Below are positions 6,526 to 7,876 of a stretch of 7,876 bases of DNA, piece by piece. Made by a program: the position numbers and the translations under genes. Each line of letters begins with the position of its first letter. Position 1 is the first letter of the stretch. The stretch comes from JAWXCH01 sp034440595 (GTDB taxonomy: Bacteria > Planctomycetota > Planctomycetia > Pirellulales > JALHPA01), in NCBI GenBank assembly GCA_034440595.1, contig JAWXCH010000310.1, forward strand, positions 1-7,876, written 5' to 3'. Below the pieces are notes generated by a model. That model did not search any database. It had not been told where the DNA came from and worked only from the letters and a program-made list of their open reading frames with translations.

Positions 6526-7876
6526 CTACGAAAACAGCCCCGCCACCGGTATCCCCTCGTCAATCAACGGCACCGGCCGACCTGAGTGGTTTACAATTGC
6601 CGTGTTCGGGTCAATTCCCAGCACCTTATAAATCGTAGCGTGCAGATCCCCGACCGTGCATGGGCCATCCAGCGGAGCATCGCCAAGACGTGTCGTCGAA
6701 CCGATCACTTGGCCACCCCTGGTCCCGCCCCCGGCAACAAAGCAAAACATCGCGTTCCCCCAATGGTCGCGACCCGGCGGCCGTTGCTTTCCTTCAACGA
6801 ATCCATTGTTCATTCGCGGCGTTCGCCCCATCTCTCCAACCATGACCACCAGTGTCTGCTCCAGCATGCCACGCTCTTCCAGATCCGTCAGCAATGCCGA
6901 CACCCCGCGATCCAACTGCGGCACTGCGATTTCCAGTTTCTCTTGCAAAAGGTAATGGTGGTCCCATCCTTCCGTGCCGACCGTGACAAATGTCGATCCC
7001 GCCTCAACCAACCGGCGAGCCAGCAGACAACTCTGACCAAACGTGGTCGCTCCATACCGCTCTCGCATCTGGGTCGATTCCTGTGCGATATCAAACGCCT
7101 TTCGCGCGGCATCCCCCGAAACCATCTGGTATGCCTGCGATTGAAATCGATCCAGCGAGGCCATCACGCCACTCTGATCGACCTGATTGCGCGTGAAATC
7201 AATCGCCTTGCGAAATCGTTCGCGATCTTGCATCCGGGTGACACTCATTCCCTTTAGCAGGCCCAGATTATCCACCACAAAGTTCGGGCTATTGGGATCC
7301 CCACCGGTATCGAATGGATCGTACGCCTTGCCGGCATAACTTGCACCCAGGTAACCCGGCTTCAGCCCAATGGTCGATGCGAACGGAACGGCGACATAAG
7401 GAGGCATCGAAGTCTTATTTGCCCCGCGGATTCGTGCCGTAATCGAGCCGATCGAAGGAGACGTGCCATTCCCCGTCGGGCCGTGCCGACTGGTCAACAT
7501 CCGATGCGCACCGACAAAGTGATCCGCGGTTGTCTGAGTCATCGAACGGATGATCGCGTACTTGTCGGCAACCTTCGACAGCTCCGGCATCAACTCGCTG
7601 ATTTCAATCCCCGAAACATTTGTCTTGATCGGTCGCCAGATACCACGGTACTCCGACGGTGCTTCTGGCTTCATGTCGAACAGATCGATGTGACTAGGGC
7701 CACCATCCAGCCAGATCAGAATCACAGAGGTGTCCGGCTTGGAGCCACGCTTGGCCGCTGCTTGCTCCTTGGCCTGCAACAACGTCGGCAGACTCAACGA
7801 GCCAAACCCGGCCATGCCCAGCTTCACAAAATTGCGTCGGTTCAGTCCGTCACAATAGCCACTAGATTTGCCCGCA
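6526..7876 (-). CDS. Second DUF1501 protein, Tat-exported; 5' end beyond window
   Basis: This is a paralogue of the neighbouring DUF1501 protein, with the same strand, layout and motifs. The frame stays open to the right edge: upstream of GTG 7827 it reads SSGYCDGLNRRNF, joining directly to VKLGMAG. The GTG is therefore internal and the real start lies just past 7876. NRRNFVK is the Tat motif, followed by a hydrophobic stretch and LLQAKEQAAA, so export to the periplasm is expected. Conserved segments include WLDGGPSHIDLFDMKP, WDHH, GEMGRTPR, PGRDHW and GDLHATIYKVLGIDP; the acidic and histidine residues match those of the neighbour. By eye the two proteins are identical at more than half of their positions, with divergence around the GPTGNGTSPSIG and EGKQRPPG segments. 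The C-terminus (SGRPVPLIDEG then VAGLFS) is complete. Substrate is unknown. Confidence 0.92.
   Translation of the reverse strand, partial: AGKSSGYCDGLNRRNFVKLGMAGFGSLSLPTLLQAKEQAAAKRGSKPDTSVILIWLDGGPSHIDLFDMKPEAPSEYRGIWRPIKTNVSGIEISELMPELSKVADKYAIIRSMTQTTADHFVGAHRMLTSRHGPTGNGTSPSIGSITARIRGANKTSMPPYVAVPFASTIGLKPGYLGASYAGKAYDPFDTGGDPNSPNFVVDNLGLLKGMSVTRMQDRERFRKAIDFTRNQVDQSGVMASLDRFQSQAYQMVSGDAARKAFDIAQESTQMRERYGATTFGQSCLLARRLVEAGSTFVTVGTEGWDHHYLLQEKLEIAVPQLDRGVSALLTDLEERGMLEQTLVVMVGEMGRTPRMNNGFVEGKQRPPGRDHWGNAMFCFVAGGGTRGGQVIGSTTRLGDAPLDGPCTVGDLHATIYKVLGIDPNTAIVNHSGRPVPLIDEGIPVAGLFS

Noticed and set aside
6586..7257. 223-codon plus-strand frame opposite the second DUF1501 gene
   Set aside because: Antisense shadow of a strongly conserved gene; the translation has no recognisable motif.
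7825..7827. GTG as the start of the second DUF1501 gene
   Set aside because: The Tat motif NRRNFVK and the shared CDGL segment lie upstream in the same frame, so the gene begins beyond the right edge.

Overview
The window looks like chromosomal DNA from a planctomycete (phylum Planctomycetota), probably a Pirellulales-like lineage. The phylum call rests on three things: two tandem Tat-exported DUF1501 proteins, a planctomycete-type TPR protein carrying a YNNNKKG segment, and short GTGCCACTGGC-type palindromic repeats between genes. The order-level guess is inference. GC content appears moderate, and most genes lack a clear Shine-Dalgarno sequence.

Layout, left to right. Positions 1-412 hold the end of an unidentified gene and a small unidentified reading frame that may be a decayed or truncated protein. 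Positions 477-995 encode a GNAT-family N-acetyltransferase (+). Positions 996-1161 are an AT-rich intergenic region with a 12-bp inverted repeat and an 11-bp direct repeat, lying between convergent genes. Positions 1162-1431 encode ribosomal protein bS20 (rpsT, -). Upstream of rpsT is a 130-bp leader with small hairpins, and then a TPR-repeat protein gene (1562-2980, -). Positions 2981-3332 are the divergent intergenic region, which carries an inverted pair of REP-like palindromes. Positions 3333-4865 (+) encode a fused uroporphyrinogen-III C-methyltransferase / uroporphyrinogen-III synthase (CobA-HemD). Two DUF1501 genes follow on the minus strand: 4883-6262, complete, and 6526 to beyond 7876, with its extreme 5' end cut by the window edge.

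Functionally the window is a mosaic of housekeeping genes (translation, tetrapyrrole synthesis) and planctomycete-typical families. The TPR gene and rpsT may be co-transcribed. The two DUF1501 genes share strand and architecture and look like a tandem duplication; in planctomycetes such genes often accompany DUF1549/DUF1553 cytochrome-like genes, which could lie beyond the right edge. CobA-HemD makes uroporphyrinogen III and diverts it to precorrin-2 for siroheme or cobalamin; no other gene of that pathway is in the window.

I found no CRISPR array, tRNA, rRNA, transposase or convincing new defence or mobile system. The least explained parts are the intergenic repeats and the left-edge reading frame.
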